This document shows, piece by piece, positions 50,107 to 60,281 of a DNA stretch of 64,000 bases. The stretch is from Isoetes taiwanensis (lineage: Eukaryota > Streptophyta > Lycopodiopsida > Isoetales > Isoetaceae): contig JAJEKV010000189.1 in the NCBI GenBank assembly GCA_021234155.1, positions 481,706 through 545,705 of the forward strand, written 5' to 3'. Numbering within the stretch: position 1 is the first letter of the stretch; the number at the start of each line of letters is the position of its first letter. The notes beneath the pieces are model-generated. The model worked only from the letters and a program-made list of their open reading frames with translations. It ran no database searches and was not told the origin of the DNA. The position numbers and the translations under genes are program-made.

Positions 50107-50204
50107 AAGTGCTACAACTAAAGTTCCTTTAACTCTAAGAGAATATTTTAGCAATATTTGGTTCATGCTTCTTGTGCAATGCAATAATAATGTTATAACA
50201 TGTA

Positions 50205-50286
50205 CGTCAACAACAGGATTCGAACCTGCGAGGGTGAAACCCAACAGATTTCAAGTCTGTCTCCTTAACCACTCGGACATGTTGAC
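50205..50286 (-). tRNA. tRNA-Ser(UGA), intact class A
   Basis: 82 nt, identical to the intact copy at 35,638-35,719. Confidence 0.92.
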
Positions 50287-50408
50287 AATCAAAGAGATGC
50301 ATTGGAGATTTACTTTTTGTTGGCCAGAGTATGGAGTGAAATTCTTCAAAATATGCCAAGCTACAATGAGTGTATAAGTCTACTAATAATCTTTTACAAA
50401 TAATTTGT

Positions 50409-50497
50409 CGTCAACAAAAGGATTTGAACTCAATGCGAGGTAGAAACCAACAGATTTCAAGTCTCACGTCTCCTTAACCACTTTCGGACATGTTGAC
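50409..50497 (-). pseudogene. Degraded tRNA-Ser copy
   Basis: 89 nt. Insertions in the T-arm, the anticodon stem and the D-loop. Confidence 0.6.
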
Positions 50498-50596
50498 AAG
50501 TGCTACAAACTAAAGTTCCTTTAACTCTAAGAGAATATTTTAGCAATATTTGGTTCATGCTTCTTGTGCAATGCAATAATAATGTTATAACATGTA

Positions 50597-50678
50597 CGTC
50601 AACAACAGGATTCGAACCTGCGAGGGTGAAACCCAACAAATTTCAAGTCTGTCTCCTTAACCACTCGGACATGTTGAC
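50597..50678 (-). tRNA. tRNA-Ser(UGA), class A
   Basis: 82 nt; consensus except one anticodon-stem mismatch (ACAAATTTC on the plus strand). Confidence 0.85.
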
Positions 50679-50800
50679 AATCAAAGAGACGCATTGGAGA
50701 TTTACTTTTTGTTGGCCAGAGTATGGAGTGAAATTCTTCAAAATATGCCAAGCTACAATGAGTGTATAAGTCTACTAATAATCTTTTACAAATAATTTGT

Positions 50801-50884
50801 CGTCAACAAAAAGTGATTCAAACCTATCGGGTGTAGAACCCAACAGATTTTGAGTCTGTCTCCTTAACCACTTGACATGTTGAC
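50801..50884 (-). pseudogene. Degraded tRNA-Ser body with CAA anticodon
   Basis: 84 nt; loop CTCAAAA as in 49,645-49,726, with damaged T-arm and D-arm. Confidence 0.6.
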
Positions 50885-50984
50885 AAGTGCTACAAAATAA
50901 ATGTTCCTTTAACTCTAAGAGAATATTTTAGCAATATATGGTTCATGCTTCTTGTGCAATGCAATAATAATGTTATAACATGTA

Positions 50985-51067
50985 CGTCAACAACAAGATT
51001 CGAACTCGCGAGGTGAAACCCAACAGATTTCAAGTCCGTCTCCTTAACCACTTTCGGACATGTTGAC
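50985..51067 (-). pseudogene. Degraded tRNA-Ser(UGA) copy
   Basis: 83 nt. Lesions only at the T-stem (CTCGCG), the anticodon stem (TCCGT) and the D-loop (CTTTCGG), all CHG sites in the consensus. Confidence 0.6.
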
Positions 51068-51189
51068 AATCAAAGAGATGCATTGGAGATTTACTTTTTG
51101 TTGGCCGAGTATGGAGTGAAATTCTTCAAAATATGCCAAGCTACAATGAGTGTATAAGTCTACTAATAATCTTTTTACAAATAATTTGT

Positions 51190-51274
51190 CGCCAACAAAG
51201 TGATTCAAACCTCGTGGTGTAGAACCCAACAGATTTCAAGTCCGGTCTCCTTAACCACTTTCGGACATGTTGAC
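51190..51274 (-). pseudogene. Degraded tRNA-Ser(UGA) copy
   Basis: 85 nt. T-arm unpaired; two extra bases in anticodon stem and D-loop. Confidence 0.6.
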
Positions 51275-51373
51275 AAGTGCTACAAACTAATGTTCCTTTA
51301 ACTCTAAGAGAATATTTTAGCAATATATGGTTCATGCTTCTTGTGCAATGCAATAATAATGTTATAACATGTA

Positions 51374-51458
51374 CGCCAACAACAGATTCGAACTCATGCG
51401 AGGGTGAAACCCAACAGATTTCAAGTCCGTCTCCTTAACCACTTTCGGACATGTTGAC
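51374..51458 (-). pseudogene. Degraded tRNA-Ser(UGA) copy
   Basis: 85 nt. T-stem interrupted (GAACTCATGCGAGG on the plus strand); D-loop CTTTCGG. Confidence 0.6.
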
Positions 51459-51579
51459 AATCAAAGAGATGGATTGGAGATTTACTTTTGTTTGGTTGGA
51501 GTATGGAGGAAATTCTTCAAAATATGCCAAGCTACAATGAGTGTATAAGTCTACTAATAATCTTTTACAAATAATTTGT

Positions 51580-51662
51580 CGTCAACAACAGGATTCGAAC
51601 CTGCGAGGGTGAAACCCAACAGATTTCAAGTCTGTCTCCTTAACCACTTTGGACATGTTGAC
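51580..51662 (-). tRNA. tRNA-Ser(UGA), one extra base in D-arm
   Basis: 83 nt; all arms consensus except CACTTTGGAC in place of CACTCGGAC. It may be intact in reality. Confidence 0.7.
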
Positions 51663-51763
51663 AAGTGCTACAGACTAAAGTTCCTTTAACTCTAAGAGAA
51701 TATTTTAGCAATATATGGTTCATGCTTCTTGTGCAATGCAATAATAATGTGTTATAACATGTA

Positions 51764-51845
51764 CGTCAACAACAAGATTCGAACTGCGAGGGGTGAAACC
51801 CAACAGATTTCAAGTCTGTCTCCTTAACCACTCGGACATGTTGGC
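51764..51845 (-). tRNA. tRNA-Ser(UGA), T-stem shortened
   Basis: 82 nt, but one base is lost from the T-stem and one gained in the variable arm; 5' GCCAACA gives a C-A mismatch in the acceptor. Confidence 0.6.
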
Positions 51846-51967
51846 AATCAAAGAGATGCATTGGAGATTTACTTTTTGTTGACCAGAGTATGTAGTGAAA
51901 TTCCTCAAAATATGCCGAGCTACAATGAATGTATAAGTCTACTAATAATCTTTTTCAAAGAATATGT

Positions 51968-52049
51968 CGTCAACAACAAGATTCAAACCTGTGCAGGTAG
52001 AACCCAACAGATTTCAAGTCTGTCTCCTTAACCACTCGGACATGTTGAC
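51968..52049 (-). tRNA. tRNA-Ser(UGA), class B
   Basis: 82 nt; T-loop TTTGAAT (C56 lost), other arms paired. Confidence 0.82.
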
Positions 52050-52147
52050 AAGTGCTACAACTAAAGTTCCTTTAACTCTAAGAGAATATTTTAGCAATAT
52101 ATGGTTCATGCTTCTTGTGCAATGCAATAATAATATTATAACATGTA

Positions 52148-52229
52148 CGTCAACAACAAGATTCGAACCTGCGAGGGTGAAACCCAACAGATTTCAAGTC
52201 TGTCTCCTTAACCACTCGGACATGTTGAC
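52148..52229 (-). tRNA. tRNA-Ser(UGA), class A
   Basis: 82 nt; T-loop TTCGAAT; one G-T wobble in the T-stem. Likely functional. Confidence 0.9.
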
Positions 52230-52351
52230 AATCAAAGAGATGCATTGGAGATTTACTTTTTGTTGGCCAGAGTATGGAGTGAAATTCTTCAAAATATGCC
52301 AAGCTACAATGAGTGTATAAGTCTACTAATAATCTTTTACAAATAATTTGT

Positions 52352-52433
52352 CGTCAACAACAGGATTCGAACCTGTGCAGGTAGAACCCAACAGATTTCA
52401 AGTCTGTCTCCTTAACCACTCGGACATGTTGAC
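52352..52433 (-). tRNA. tRNA-Ser(UGA), intact class B
   Basis: 82 nt; variable arm of the B type (GGGTTCTACCTGC) with intact T-loop TTCGAAT. Confidence 0.9.
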
Positions 52434-52531
52434 AAGTGCTACATCTAATGTTACTTTAACTCTAAGAGAATATTTTAGCAATATATGGTTCATGCTTCTT
52501 GTGCAATGCAATAATAATGTTATAACATGTA

Positions 52532-52653
52532 CGTCAACAAAGAGGATTCAACCTAAACCCAACATAAGGGTGAAACCAACAACATTTCAAGTCCATTACG
52601 TCAACAATCTCCTTAACCACTTTCAAGTTCCTTAACCACTTGGACATGTTGAC
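52532..52653 (-). pseudogene. Expanded, scrambled tRNA-Ser copy
   Basis: 122 nt. Internal pieces (CTCCTTAACCACTT, GTCAACAA) occur twice, as if two alignments of the unit were merged. Confidence 0.6.
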
Positions 52654-52775
52654 AATCAAAGAGATGGATTGGAGATTTACTTTTTGTTGGCCAGAATATG
52701 GAGTGAAATTCTTCAAAATATGCCAAGCTACAATGAGTGTATAAGTCTACTAATAATCTTTTACAAATAATTTGT

Positions 52776-52857
52776 CGTCAACAAAAGTATTCGAACCTGT
52801 GCAGGTAGAACCCAACAGATTTCAAGTCTGTCTCCTTAACCACTCGGACATGTTGAC
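52776..52857 (-). tRNA. tRNA-Ser(UGA), T-stem mismatched
   Basis: 82 nt; T-loop TTCGAAT present but the 3' side of the T-stem reads ACTTT, leaving two unpaired positions. Confidence 0.65.
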
Positions 52858-52955
52858 AAGTGCTACAGCTAAAGTTCCTTTAACTCTAAGAGAATATTTT
52901 AGCAATATATGGTTCATGCTTCTTGTGCAATGCAATAATAATATTATAACTTGTA

Positions 52956-53037
52956 CGTCAACAACAGGATTCGAACTCAAGAGGGTGAAACCCAACAGAT
53001 TTCAAGTCTGTCTCCTTAACGACTCGGACATGTTGGC
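52956..53037 (-). tRNA. tRNA-Ser(UGA), class A, weakened
   Basis: 82 nt; T-stem mismatched (GAACTCAAGAGG on the plus strand); acceptor C-A mismatch from GCCAACA. Confidence 0.6.
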
Positions 53038-53144
53038 AATCAAAGAGATGCATTGGAGATTTACTTTTTGTTGACCAGAGTATGGAGTGAAATTCTTCAA
53101 AATATGCCAAGCTATCTACTAATAATCTTTTACAAATAATTTGT

Positions 53145-53226
53145 CGTCAACAACAGGATTCGAACCTGTGCAGGTAGAACCCAACAGATTTCAAGTCTGT
53201 CTCCTTAACCACTCGGACATGTTGAC
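53145..53226 (-). tRNA. tRNA-Ser(UGA), intact class B
   Basis: 82 nt, same as 52,352-52,433. Confidence 0.9.
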
Positions 53227-53324
53227 AAGTGCTACAGCTAATGTTCCTTTAACTCTAAGAGAATATTTTAACAATATATGGTTCATGCTTCTTGCGCAAT
53301 GCAATAATAATATTATAACTTGTA

Positions 53325-53410
53325 CGTCAACAACAGGATTCGAACCTGCGAGGGTGAAACCCAACAGATTTTCAAGTCCTGTCTCCTTAACCACTTTCGG
53401 ACATGTTGTC
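53325..53410 (-). pseudogene. Degraded tRNA-Ser copy
   Basis: 86 nt. T-arm is perfect; single-base insertions around the anticodon and two in the D-loop. Confidence 0.6.
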
Positions 53411-53532
53411 AATCAAAGAGATGCATTGGAGATTTACTTTTTGTTGGCCAGAGTATGGAGTGAAATTCTTCAAAATATGCCAAGCTACAATGAGTGTATA
53501 AGTCTACTAATAATTTTTTACAAATAATTTGT

Positions 53533-53614
53533 CGTCAACAACAGGATTCAAACCTGTGCAGGTAGAACCCAACAGATTTCTAGTCTGTCTCCTTAACCAC
53601 TCGGACATGTTGAC
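53533..53614 (-). tRNA. tRNA-Ser(AGA), class B
   Basis: 82 nt; anticodon loop CTAGAAA, which would read UCU after A34-to-inosine editing. T-loop TTTGAAT. The only copy in the window with this anticodon. Confidence 0.75.
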
Positions 53615-53721
53615 AAGTGCTACAGCTAATGTTCCTTTAACTCTAAGAGAATATTTTAGCAATATATGGTTCATGCTTCTTGCGCAATGCAATGCAATAA
53701 TAATGTTCTAACATGTAATTT

Positions 53722-53799
53722 GTCAACAACAAGATTCGAACGAGGGGTGAAACCCAACAGATTTCAAGTCTGTCTCCTTAACGACTCGGACATGTTGGC
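53722..53799 (-). pseudogene. Degraded tRNA-Ser(UGA) copy
   Basis: 78 nt. T-stem shortened; discriminator lost (plus strand AATTTGTCAAC); D-loop change CGACTCGG. Confidence 0.6.
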
Positions 53800-53921
53800 A
53801 ATCAAAGAGATGCATTGGAGATTTACTTTTTGTTGACCAGAGTATGGAGTGAAATTCTTCAAAATATGCCAAGCTACAATGAGTGTATAAGTCTACTAAT
53901 AATGTTTTACAAATAATTTGT

Positions 53922-54005
53922 CGTCAACAACAGGATTCAAACTCGTGCGTGTACAACCCAACAGATTTCAAGTCCGGCTCCTTAACCACTTTCGGACATG
54001 TTGAC
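53922..54005 (-). pseudogene. Degraded tRNA-Ser(UGA) copy
   Basis: 84 nt. Altered T-stem, anticodon stem TCCGG, D-loop CTTTCGG. Confidence 0.6.
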
Positions 54006-54106
54006 AAGTGCTACAACTAAAGTTCCTTTAACTCTAAGAGAATATTTTAGCAATATATGGTTCATGCTTCTTGTGCAATGCAATAATAATGTTATAACAT
54101 GTATGC

Positions 54107-56390
54107 GTCAACAACAATGATTAAGGGTTCAACCCTTAACCATTTCAAGACAACATGTTTAGGGTTAGCCAGAGTAACCTTCAAAATGCCACAACACATG
54201 TTGACAATCAAAGAGGCCATTGGACAAATAATTTGATGCTTGGAAATTACTTTTGTTGGCCAAATTTATGGATGAAATTCTTCAAAATGTTGCCAAGTAA
54301 AAATAGTGTTAGAATAAAGATGATTCATTTTTGCACTAATGCAATATAATTTGAAGGAAAATAATTTCAATTCAAGTCAACAACCACGGATTTTTTCTCG
54401 GAATGCATAGGGGTGATCATGCAACAAATAAAATATGTCTCAATTTTAACCTCCTTTTGACATGTTGACAATCAAAGAGCGGATTTGACAAGTTTTAATG
54501 TTTCTTAACTCTAAGAGGGTTTTCCCCAAAATGCAATGCAATAATAATGGAGTTCAATCAAAGGGTAAAAATAGACATCTTGTTGAAAAGCAAGCTCTAT
54601 TGGGCCATTCTTCAAAATATGCCGAAGGTCCAAAATAGATTTTGACATCCTCTATAGCAGTTGATGACTATTGTAATGATTCCTTTAATCCTATATCCGA
54701 TTTTATGTATGCTTTTATTCATTCATTTGAGACATTGATTTTTAACATGCTCTCTTATCTTCAACAAATAAGCATGGTAAATTCATGATGTGTTGTTGTA
54801 CATATGTCTATTTAATAACATGTTGGCAATCAAAGAGATTCTTGGATTGTTTTTTGCAAATGCCTAAACATGATATAGTCTCCTAGAATTCCATAATTGC
54901 TGGTTATTGTAAGCAGGATGCCCGGAAGAGGCTATCACTTTTTTGACTTAATGTCTACAATGACATGTTGTACTAACTGGGAAATATGAGAAAAGCTTTG
55001 ACTTTTCAAGAAAATGCCCGAGAAGGATGTGATTTTTGGACTTCCACGTCACGTGAAACCATAACGATACATCTTTCAATACATGTCTCTTATTTTAAAA
55101 AAATGGTGAAACAATGTTGGCTATGGAATGTCAAGATGGGTTACATGGAAAAGGGTCTCAAGAAAGTCTGCCGCCACTTTAACAAAACATGCATTGTCAA
55201 GATGTGGTCTCTGCAATAATGTGATTGATAGTTATGCAAAATGGAGATTTTGTTCCGAACATGCACATCAACAGAATCAAATGCCGCAGCACCAATGTGG
55301 TGTCTTGGAATGACATGATTGGAGATTTACATAACCAATCTTTAAGGAAAGATGCAAAATGCTTAAAAAAATGTAGCCAAAAGGTATTAATTTTAAGTCT
55401 AGCCATGGTTTTAGTGGATGTTGATTGTCATTGATTTGCCTTCATTGCAAATTACAAGCGTAATGCACCTTCTATGAAGCATTAATAGTTGCATGATTGA
55501 CCACCTATAACCGATAGGGTGGTTTTTAGTGAAGCAAATTCTTTGATTAACAATTTGATTCTAACTTTTAAAATAAAGCTATGGTACATCTTGGAAAAAT
55601 TTTGCTTGGCTTATGCAAAATTTTTCTCAAATGTGGAATGGGACAAACATGTTGACAATTGGACCCAAAAATGCAAACAAGCATTTGACTTTAATTCAAA
55701 TGAATTGCATTGACATTTTAATCCACTGTTCTAAATGACATGGAATTTTGAGGCAAAATTGGACATATAAGAGTTAAAAATAGTATTTAAGCATGGTAAT
55801 AATCTTTACAAAAAGATTAAAATTTGTAAACCTAATTGGAACGTAGAACAAAAACATAGATTCTTATTCTTCAAGGACCTTCAAATCTTAATTTATATTT
55901 ATATGTCAAATGTGGCTCACAGGGAGAAAAGAAATATTTGATAAAAGTACCGCTTGAGATGCAACTTTTGGGTTGCAATAATTTGGATGTTATTGAATAA
56001 AATCATGCCTCAAAATATTAAAATGCTCAACAACATGATGGAAATAGAGGGTGTAGTACACGATTTCATCATATTCTTTGTACTTGAAATGTGGTTCTAG
56101 ATGTACTTTTAACATGTATCTATTCAAATGTCACTTTTTGGTGTCAATGATTGGTCATGTTTTATAAATGGGATAACCTTTAAAAAACTCAACTAATCCA
56201 CAACAACATTGGGTACATACTATCTCAAATTATTTTTTTAAAAATCCACAACAACATTTTAATGCTACTATATATGGTTATTTTTGTTATAAATTTTTGT
56301 TATAAAAAAGTTCCTTTTTGCACTCTAAGAAAATATTTTAGCAATTTCAATGGTTCCAAAGAACGCCCGTGCAATGAATAATTGTTATAA
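54107..56390. other. Scrambled continuation of the tRNA array
   Basis: Recognisable scraps of gene and spacer (ACATGTTGACAATCAAAGAG at 54,196 and near 54,460; TTCTTCAAAATATGCC near 54,608; an S1 piece at 56,308-56,345) are mixed with unrelated sequence. Apart from the PPR remnant, 55,440-56,300 is AT-rich and I see nothing in it. Confidence 0.6.
54862..55435 (+). pseudogene. PPR protein remnant inside the scrambled array
   Basis: Readings in changing frames match PLS-type PPR segments: PKHDIVS, a stop in place of Trp, NSIIAGYCKQ at 54,862-54,925; MRKALTFQ near 54,986 followed by a MPEKDV-like piece at 55,012; then CRSTNVVSWNDMIGDL at 55,282-55,330. Many frame changes. It is on the opposite strand to the tRNA genes. 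Confidence 0.55.
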
Positions 56391-56398
56391 CATGTACC

Positions 56399-56477
56399 AA
56401 CAACAACAGGATTCAACTGCGAGGGTGAAACCCAACAGATTTCAAGTCTGTCTCCTTAACCACTCGGACATGTTGAC
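56399..56477 (-). pseudogene. Degraded tRNA-Ser(UGA) copy
   Basis: 79 nt. Three bases missing from the T-stem; rest is consensus. Confidence 0.6.
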
Positions 56478-56591
56478 AATCAAAGAGACGCATTGGAGAT
56501 TTACTTTTTGTTGGCCAGAGTATGGAGTGAAATTCTTCAAAATATACAATGAGTGTATAAGTCTACTAATAATCTTTCACAAATAATTTGT

Positions 56592-56673
56592 CGTCAACAA
56601 AAGGATTTGAACCTGTGCAGGTAGAACCCAACAGATTTCGAGTCTGTCTCCTTAACCACTCGGACATGTTGAC
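56592..56673 (-). tRNA. tRNA-Ser(CGA), class B
   Basis: 82 nt; anticodon loop CTCGAAA; T-loop TTCAAAT, keeping C56. Confidence 0.85.
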
Positions 56674-56771
56674 AAGTGCTACAGCTAATGTTACTTTAAC
56701 TCTAAGAGGATATTTTAGCAATATATGGTTCATGCTTCTTGTGCAATGCAATAATAATGTTATAACATGTA

Positions 56772-56853
56772 CGTCAACAACAGGATTCGAACCTGCGAGG
56801 GTGAAACCCAACAGATTTCAAGTCTGTCTCCTTAACCACTCGGACATGTTGAC
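56772..56853 (-). tRNA. tRNA-Ser(UGA), intact class A
   Basis: 82 nt, consensus in every arm. Confidence 0.92.
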
Positions 56854-56974
56854 AATCAAAGAGATGCATTGAGATTTACTTTTTTGTTGGCCGAGTATGG
56901 AGTGAAATTCTTCAAAATATGCCAAGCTACAATGAGTGTATAAGTCTACTAATAATCTTTTACAAATAATTTGT

Positions 56975-57058
56975 CGTCAACAAAAGTATTCGAACCTCAA
57001 TGCGGTAGAACCCAAACGATTTCAAAATCTGTCTCCTTAACCACTCGGACATGTTGAC
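56975..57058 (-). pseudogene. Degraded tRNA-Ser copy
   Basis: 84 nt. T-stem broken; anticodon stem lengthened (TTTCAAAATCTG on the plus strand). Confidence 0.6.
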
Positions 57059-57156
57059 AAGTGCTACAGCTAAAGTTCCTTTAACTCTAAGAGAATATTT
57101 TAGCAATATATGGTTCATGCTTCTTGTGCAATGCAATAATAATATTATAACATGTA

Positions 57157-57238
57157 CGTCAACAACAGGATTCGAACCTGCGAGGGTGAAACCCAACAGA
57201 TTTCAAGTCTGTCTCCTTAACCACTCGGACATGTTGAC
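57157..57238 (-). tRNA. tRNA-Ser(UGA), intact class A
   Basis: 82 nt, consensus in every arm. Confidence 0.92.
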
Positions 57239-57351
57239 AATGAAAGAGATGCATTGAGATTTACTTTTTGTTGGCCAGAGTATGGAGGAAATTCTTCAAA
57301 ATATGCCAATGAGTGTATAAGTCTACTAATAATCTTTTACAAATAATTTGT

Positions 57352-57422
57352 CGTCAACAATGTGATTCAAACCTGTTAAACAGATTTCAAGTCTGTCTCC
57401 TTAACCACTCAGACATGTTGAC
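57352..57422 (-). pseudogene. tRNA-Ser(UGA) lacking its variable arm
   Basis: 71 nt. The variable arm is deleted, which would remove the main SerRS recognition element. Confidence 0.65.
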
Positions 57423-57520
57423 AAGTGCTACAGCTAATGTTCCTTTAACTCTAAGAGAAAATTTTAACAATATATGGTTCATGCTTCTTGTGCAATGCAA
57501 TAATAATGTTATAACATGTA

Positions 57521-57602
57521 CGTCAACAACAGGATTCGAACCTGCAAGGGTCAAACTCAACAGATTTCAAGTCTGTCTCCTTAACCACTCGGACATGTTG
57601 AC
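57521..57602 (-). tRNA. tRNA-Ser(UGA), class A
   Basis: 82 nt; same variable-arm variant as 49,441-49,522. Confidence 0.87.
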
Positions 57603-57723
57603 AATCAAAGAGATGCATTGGAGATTTACTTTTTGTTGGCCAGAGTATGGAGTGAAATTCTTCAAAATATGCCAAGCTACAATGAGTGTATAAGTCTACT
57701 AATAATTTTTACAAATAATTTGT

Positions 57724-57809
57724 CGTCAACAATGAGGATTCAAACTCAGCGAGGTAGAACCCAACATAGATTTCAAGTCCGTCTCCTTAACCACTTTCGA
57801 CATGTTGAC
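57724..57809 (-). pseudogene. Degraded tRNA-Ser copy
   Basis: 86 nt. T-arm, anticodon stem and D-loop altered. Confidence 0.6.
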
Positions 57810-57908
57810 AAGTGCTACAAAATAAAGTTCCTTTAACTCTAAGAGAATATTTTAGCAATATATGGTTCATGCTTCTTGTGCAATGCAATAATAATGTTAT
57901 AACATGTA

Positions 57909-57990
57909 CGTCAACAACAGGATTCGAACCTGCGAGGGTGAAACCCAACAGATTTCAAGTCTATCTCCTTAACCACTCGGACATGTTGGC
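57909..57990 (-). tRNA. tRNA-Ser(UGA), class A
   Basis: 82 nt; T-arm intact; acceptor mismatch from GCCAACA and one anticodon-stem change (TCTAT on the plus strand). Confidence 0.8.
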
Positions 57991-58112
57991 AATCAAAGAG
58001 ATGCATTGGAGATTTACTTTTTGTTGGCCAGAGTATGGAGTGAAATTCTTCAAAATATGCCAAGCTACAATGAGTGTATAAGTCTACTAATAATCTTTTA
58101 CAAATAATTTGT

Positions 58113-58194
58113 CGTCAACAACAGGATTCGAACCTGTGAAGGTAGAACCCAACAGATTTCAAGTCTATCTCCTTAACCACTCGGACATGTTGAC
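58113..58194 (-). tRNA. tRNA-Ser(UGA), class B
   Basis: 82 nt; T-loop TTCGAAT; one anticodon-stem change. Confidence 0.85.
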
Positions 58195-58292
58195 AAGTGC
58201 TACAACTAAAGTTCCTTTAACTCTAAGAGAATATTTTAGCAATATATGGTTCATGCTTCTTGTGCAATGCAATAATAATGTTATAACATGTA

Positions 58293-58374
58293 CGTCAACA
58301 ACAGGATTCGAACCTGCGAGGGTGAAACCCAACAGATTTCAAGTCTGTCTCCTTAACCACTCGGACATGTTGGC
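58293..58374 (-). tRNA. tRNA-Ser(UGA), class A
   Basis: 82 nt; consensus except the C-A acceptor mismatch at pair 2-71. Confidence 0.87.
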
Positions 58375-58496
58375 AATCAAAGAGATGCATTGGAGATTTA
58401 CTTTTTGTTGGCCAGAGTATGGAGTGAAATTCTTCAAAATATGCCAAGCTACAATGAGTGTATAAGTCTACTAATAATCTTTTACAAATAATTTGT

Positions 58497-58581
58497 CGTC
58501 AACAACAGGATTCAAACCTGTGCAAGGTAGAACCCAACAATTTTTTCAAGTCTGTCTCCTTAACCACTCGGACATGTTGAC
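58497..58581 (-). pseudogene. Degraded tRNA-Ser copy
   Basis: 85 nt. Anticodon stem replaced by a T-run; C56 lost. Confidence 0.6.
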
Positions 58582-58680
58582 AAGTGCTACAGCTAATGTT
58601 ACTTTAACTCTAAGAGAATATTTTAGCAATATATGGTTCGTGCTTCTTGTGCAATGCAATAATAATGTTATAACATGTAT

Positions 58681-58764
58681 GTCAACAACAAGATTCAACA
58701 ATTACGAGGGTGAAACCCAACAGATTTCAAGTCCTGTCTCCTTAACCACTTTGGACATGTTGAC
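58681..58764 (-). pseudogene. Degraded tRNA-Ser copy
   Basis: 84 nt. T-arm scrambled (TTCAACAATTACGAGG on the plus strand). Confidence 0.6.
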
Positions 58765-58885
58765 AATCAAAGAGATGCATTGAGATTTACTTTTTGTTGG
58801 CCAGAGTATGGAGTGAAATTCTTCAAAATATGCCGAGCTACAATGCATTTATAAGTCTATTAATAATCTTTTACAAATAATTTGT

Positions 58886-58977
58886 CGTCAACAACAAAAT
58901 TCAAACTTCGCGGGTAGAACCCAACAGATTTCAAAACCATCCTATATCTGTCTCCTTAACCACTCGGACATATTGAC
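58886..58977 (-). pseudogene. tRNA-Ser copy with insertion in the anticodon stem
   Basis: 92 nt. AACCATCCTATAT lies between the anticodon loop and the D-arm; the same string occurs at 45,264-45,276. Confidence 0.6.
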
Positions 58978-59075
58978 AAGTGCTACAACTAATGTTCTTT
59001 TAACTCTAAGAGAATATTTTACCAATATATGGTTCATGCTTCTTGCGCAATGCAATAATAATGTTATAACATGTA

Positions 59076-59156
59076 CGTCAACAACGAGATTCAACCCCGA
59101 GGGTGAAACCCAACAGATTTCAAGTCCGCCTCCTTAACCACTTCGGACATGTTGAC
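59076..59156 (-). pseudogene. Degraded tRNA-Ser(UGA) copy
   Basis: 81 nt. T-arm lost; anticodon stem TCCGC. Confidence 0.6.
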
Positions 59157-59272
59157 AATCAAAGAGATGCATTGAGATTTACTTTTGTTGACCGTAGTAT
59201 GGAGTGAAATTCTTCAAAATATGCCAAGCAATGAGTGTATAAGTCTACTAATAATCTTTTTTTTAATAATTT

Positions 59273-59355
59273 GTCAAACAAAAGGATTCAAACTCGTGCG
59301 GTGTAGAACCCAACAGATTTCAAGTCTGTCTCCTTAACCACTCGGACATGTTGAC
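59273..59355 (-). pseudogene. Degraded tRNA-Ser(UGA) copy
   Basis: 83 nt. T-arm altered; D and anticodon arms consensus. Confidence 0.6.
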
Positions 59356-59453
59356 AAGTGCTACAGCTAACGTTCCTTTAACTCTAAGAGAATATTTTAC
59401 CAATATATGGTTCATGCTTCTTGCGCAATGCAATAATAATATTATAACTTGTA

Positions 59454-59530
59454 CGTCAACAACAGGATTCGAACCTGCGAGGGTGAAACCCAACAGATTT
59501 CAAGTCTGTCTCCTTAACCACTTCTTTGGC
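59454..59530 (-). pseudogene. tRNA-Ser(UGA) with damaged 5' end
   Basis: 77 nt. T, variable and anticodon arms consensus; the 5' part of the D-arm and acceptor is deleted. Confidence 0.65.
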
Positions 59531-59652
59531 AATCAAAGAGATGCATTGGAGATTTACTTTTTGTTGGCCGTAGTATGGAGTGAAATTCTTCAAAATATGC
59601 CAAGCTACAATGAGTGTATAAGTCTACTAATAATCTTTTACAAATAATTTGT

Positions 59653-59734
59653 CGCCAACAACAGATTCAAACCCTGTGCGTAGAACCCAACAGATTTTAA
59701 GTCTGTCTCCTTAACCACTTTCTGACATGTTGAC
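59653..59734 (-). pseudogene. tRNA-Ser body with UAA anticodon
   Basis: 82 nt; loop CTTAAAA would read leucine codon UUA. T-arm and D-loop damaged. Confidence 0.6.
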
Positions 59735-59833
59735 AAGTGCTACAAATAAATGTTCCTTTAACTCTAAGAGAATATTATAGCAATATGTGGTTCATGCTTC
59801 TTGTGCAATGCAATAATAATGTTATAACATGTA

Positions 59834-59915
59834 CGCCAACAACAAGATTCAACCTCACGAGGGTGAAACCCAACAGATTTCAAGTCTATCTCCTTAACGA
59901 CTCGGACATGTTGGC
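59834..59915 (-). pseudogene. Degraded tRNA-Ser(UGA) copy
   Basis: 82 nt. T-arm broken; other arms near consensus. Confidence 0.6.
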
Positions 59916-60010
59916 AATCAAAGAGATGCATTGGAGATTTACTTTTTGTTGACCAGAGCAAGCTACAATGAGTGTATAAGTCTACTAATAATCTTTTACA
60001 AATAATTTGT

Positions 60011-60094
60011 CGCCAACAACAGATTCAAACCTTGGCGTGTAGAACCCAACAGATTTCAAGTCCCTCCTCCTTAACCACTTTCGGACATGTTGAC
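60011..60094 (-). pseudogene. Degraded tRNA-Ser copy
   Basis: 84 nt. T-arm and anticodon stem (TCCCTCC) damaged. Confidence 0.6.
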
Positions 60095-60198
60095 AAGTGC
60101 TACAACTAAAGTTCCTTTAACTCTAAGAGAATATTTTAGCAATATATGGTTCATGCTTCTTGTGCAATGCAATAATAATGTTATAACATGTACATATG

Positions 60199-60281
60199 CG
60201 CCAACAACAGATTCAACTGCGAGGGTGAAACCCAAACAGATTTCAAGTCCTGCCTCCTTAACCACTTCTGGACATGTTGAC
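60199..60281 (-). pseudogene. Degraded tRNA-Ser copy
   Basis: 83 nt. T-stem shortened; anticodon stem TCCTGCC. Confidence 0.6.

Larger units (their letters stand above)
49195..54110 (-). repeat. Serine-tRNA tandem array, block C
   Basis: Twenty-five tRNA copies in regular A-S1-B-S2 order, period about 383 bp. Spacers are much better conserved than one would expect for neutral repeats of this number, which suggests recent amplification or homogenisation. The right end fades into scrambled unit sequence at about 54,110. Confidence 0.92.
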
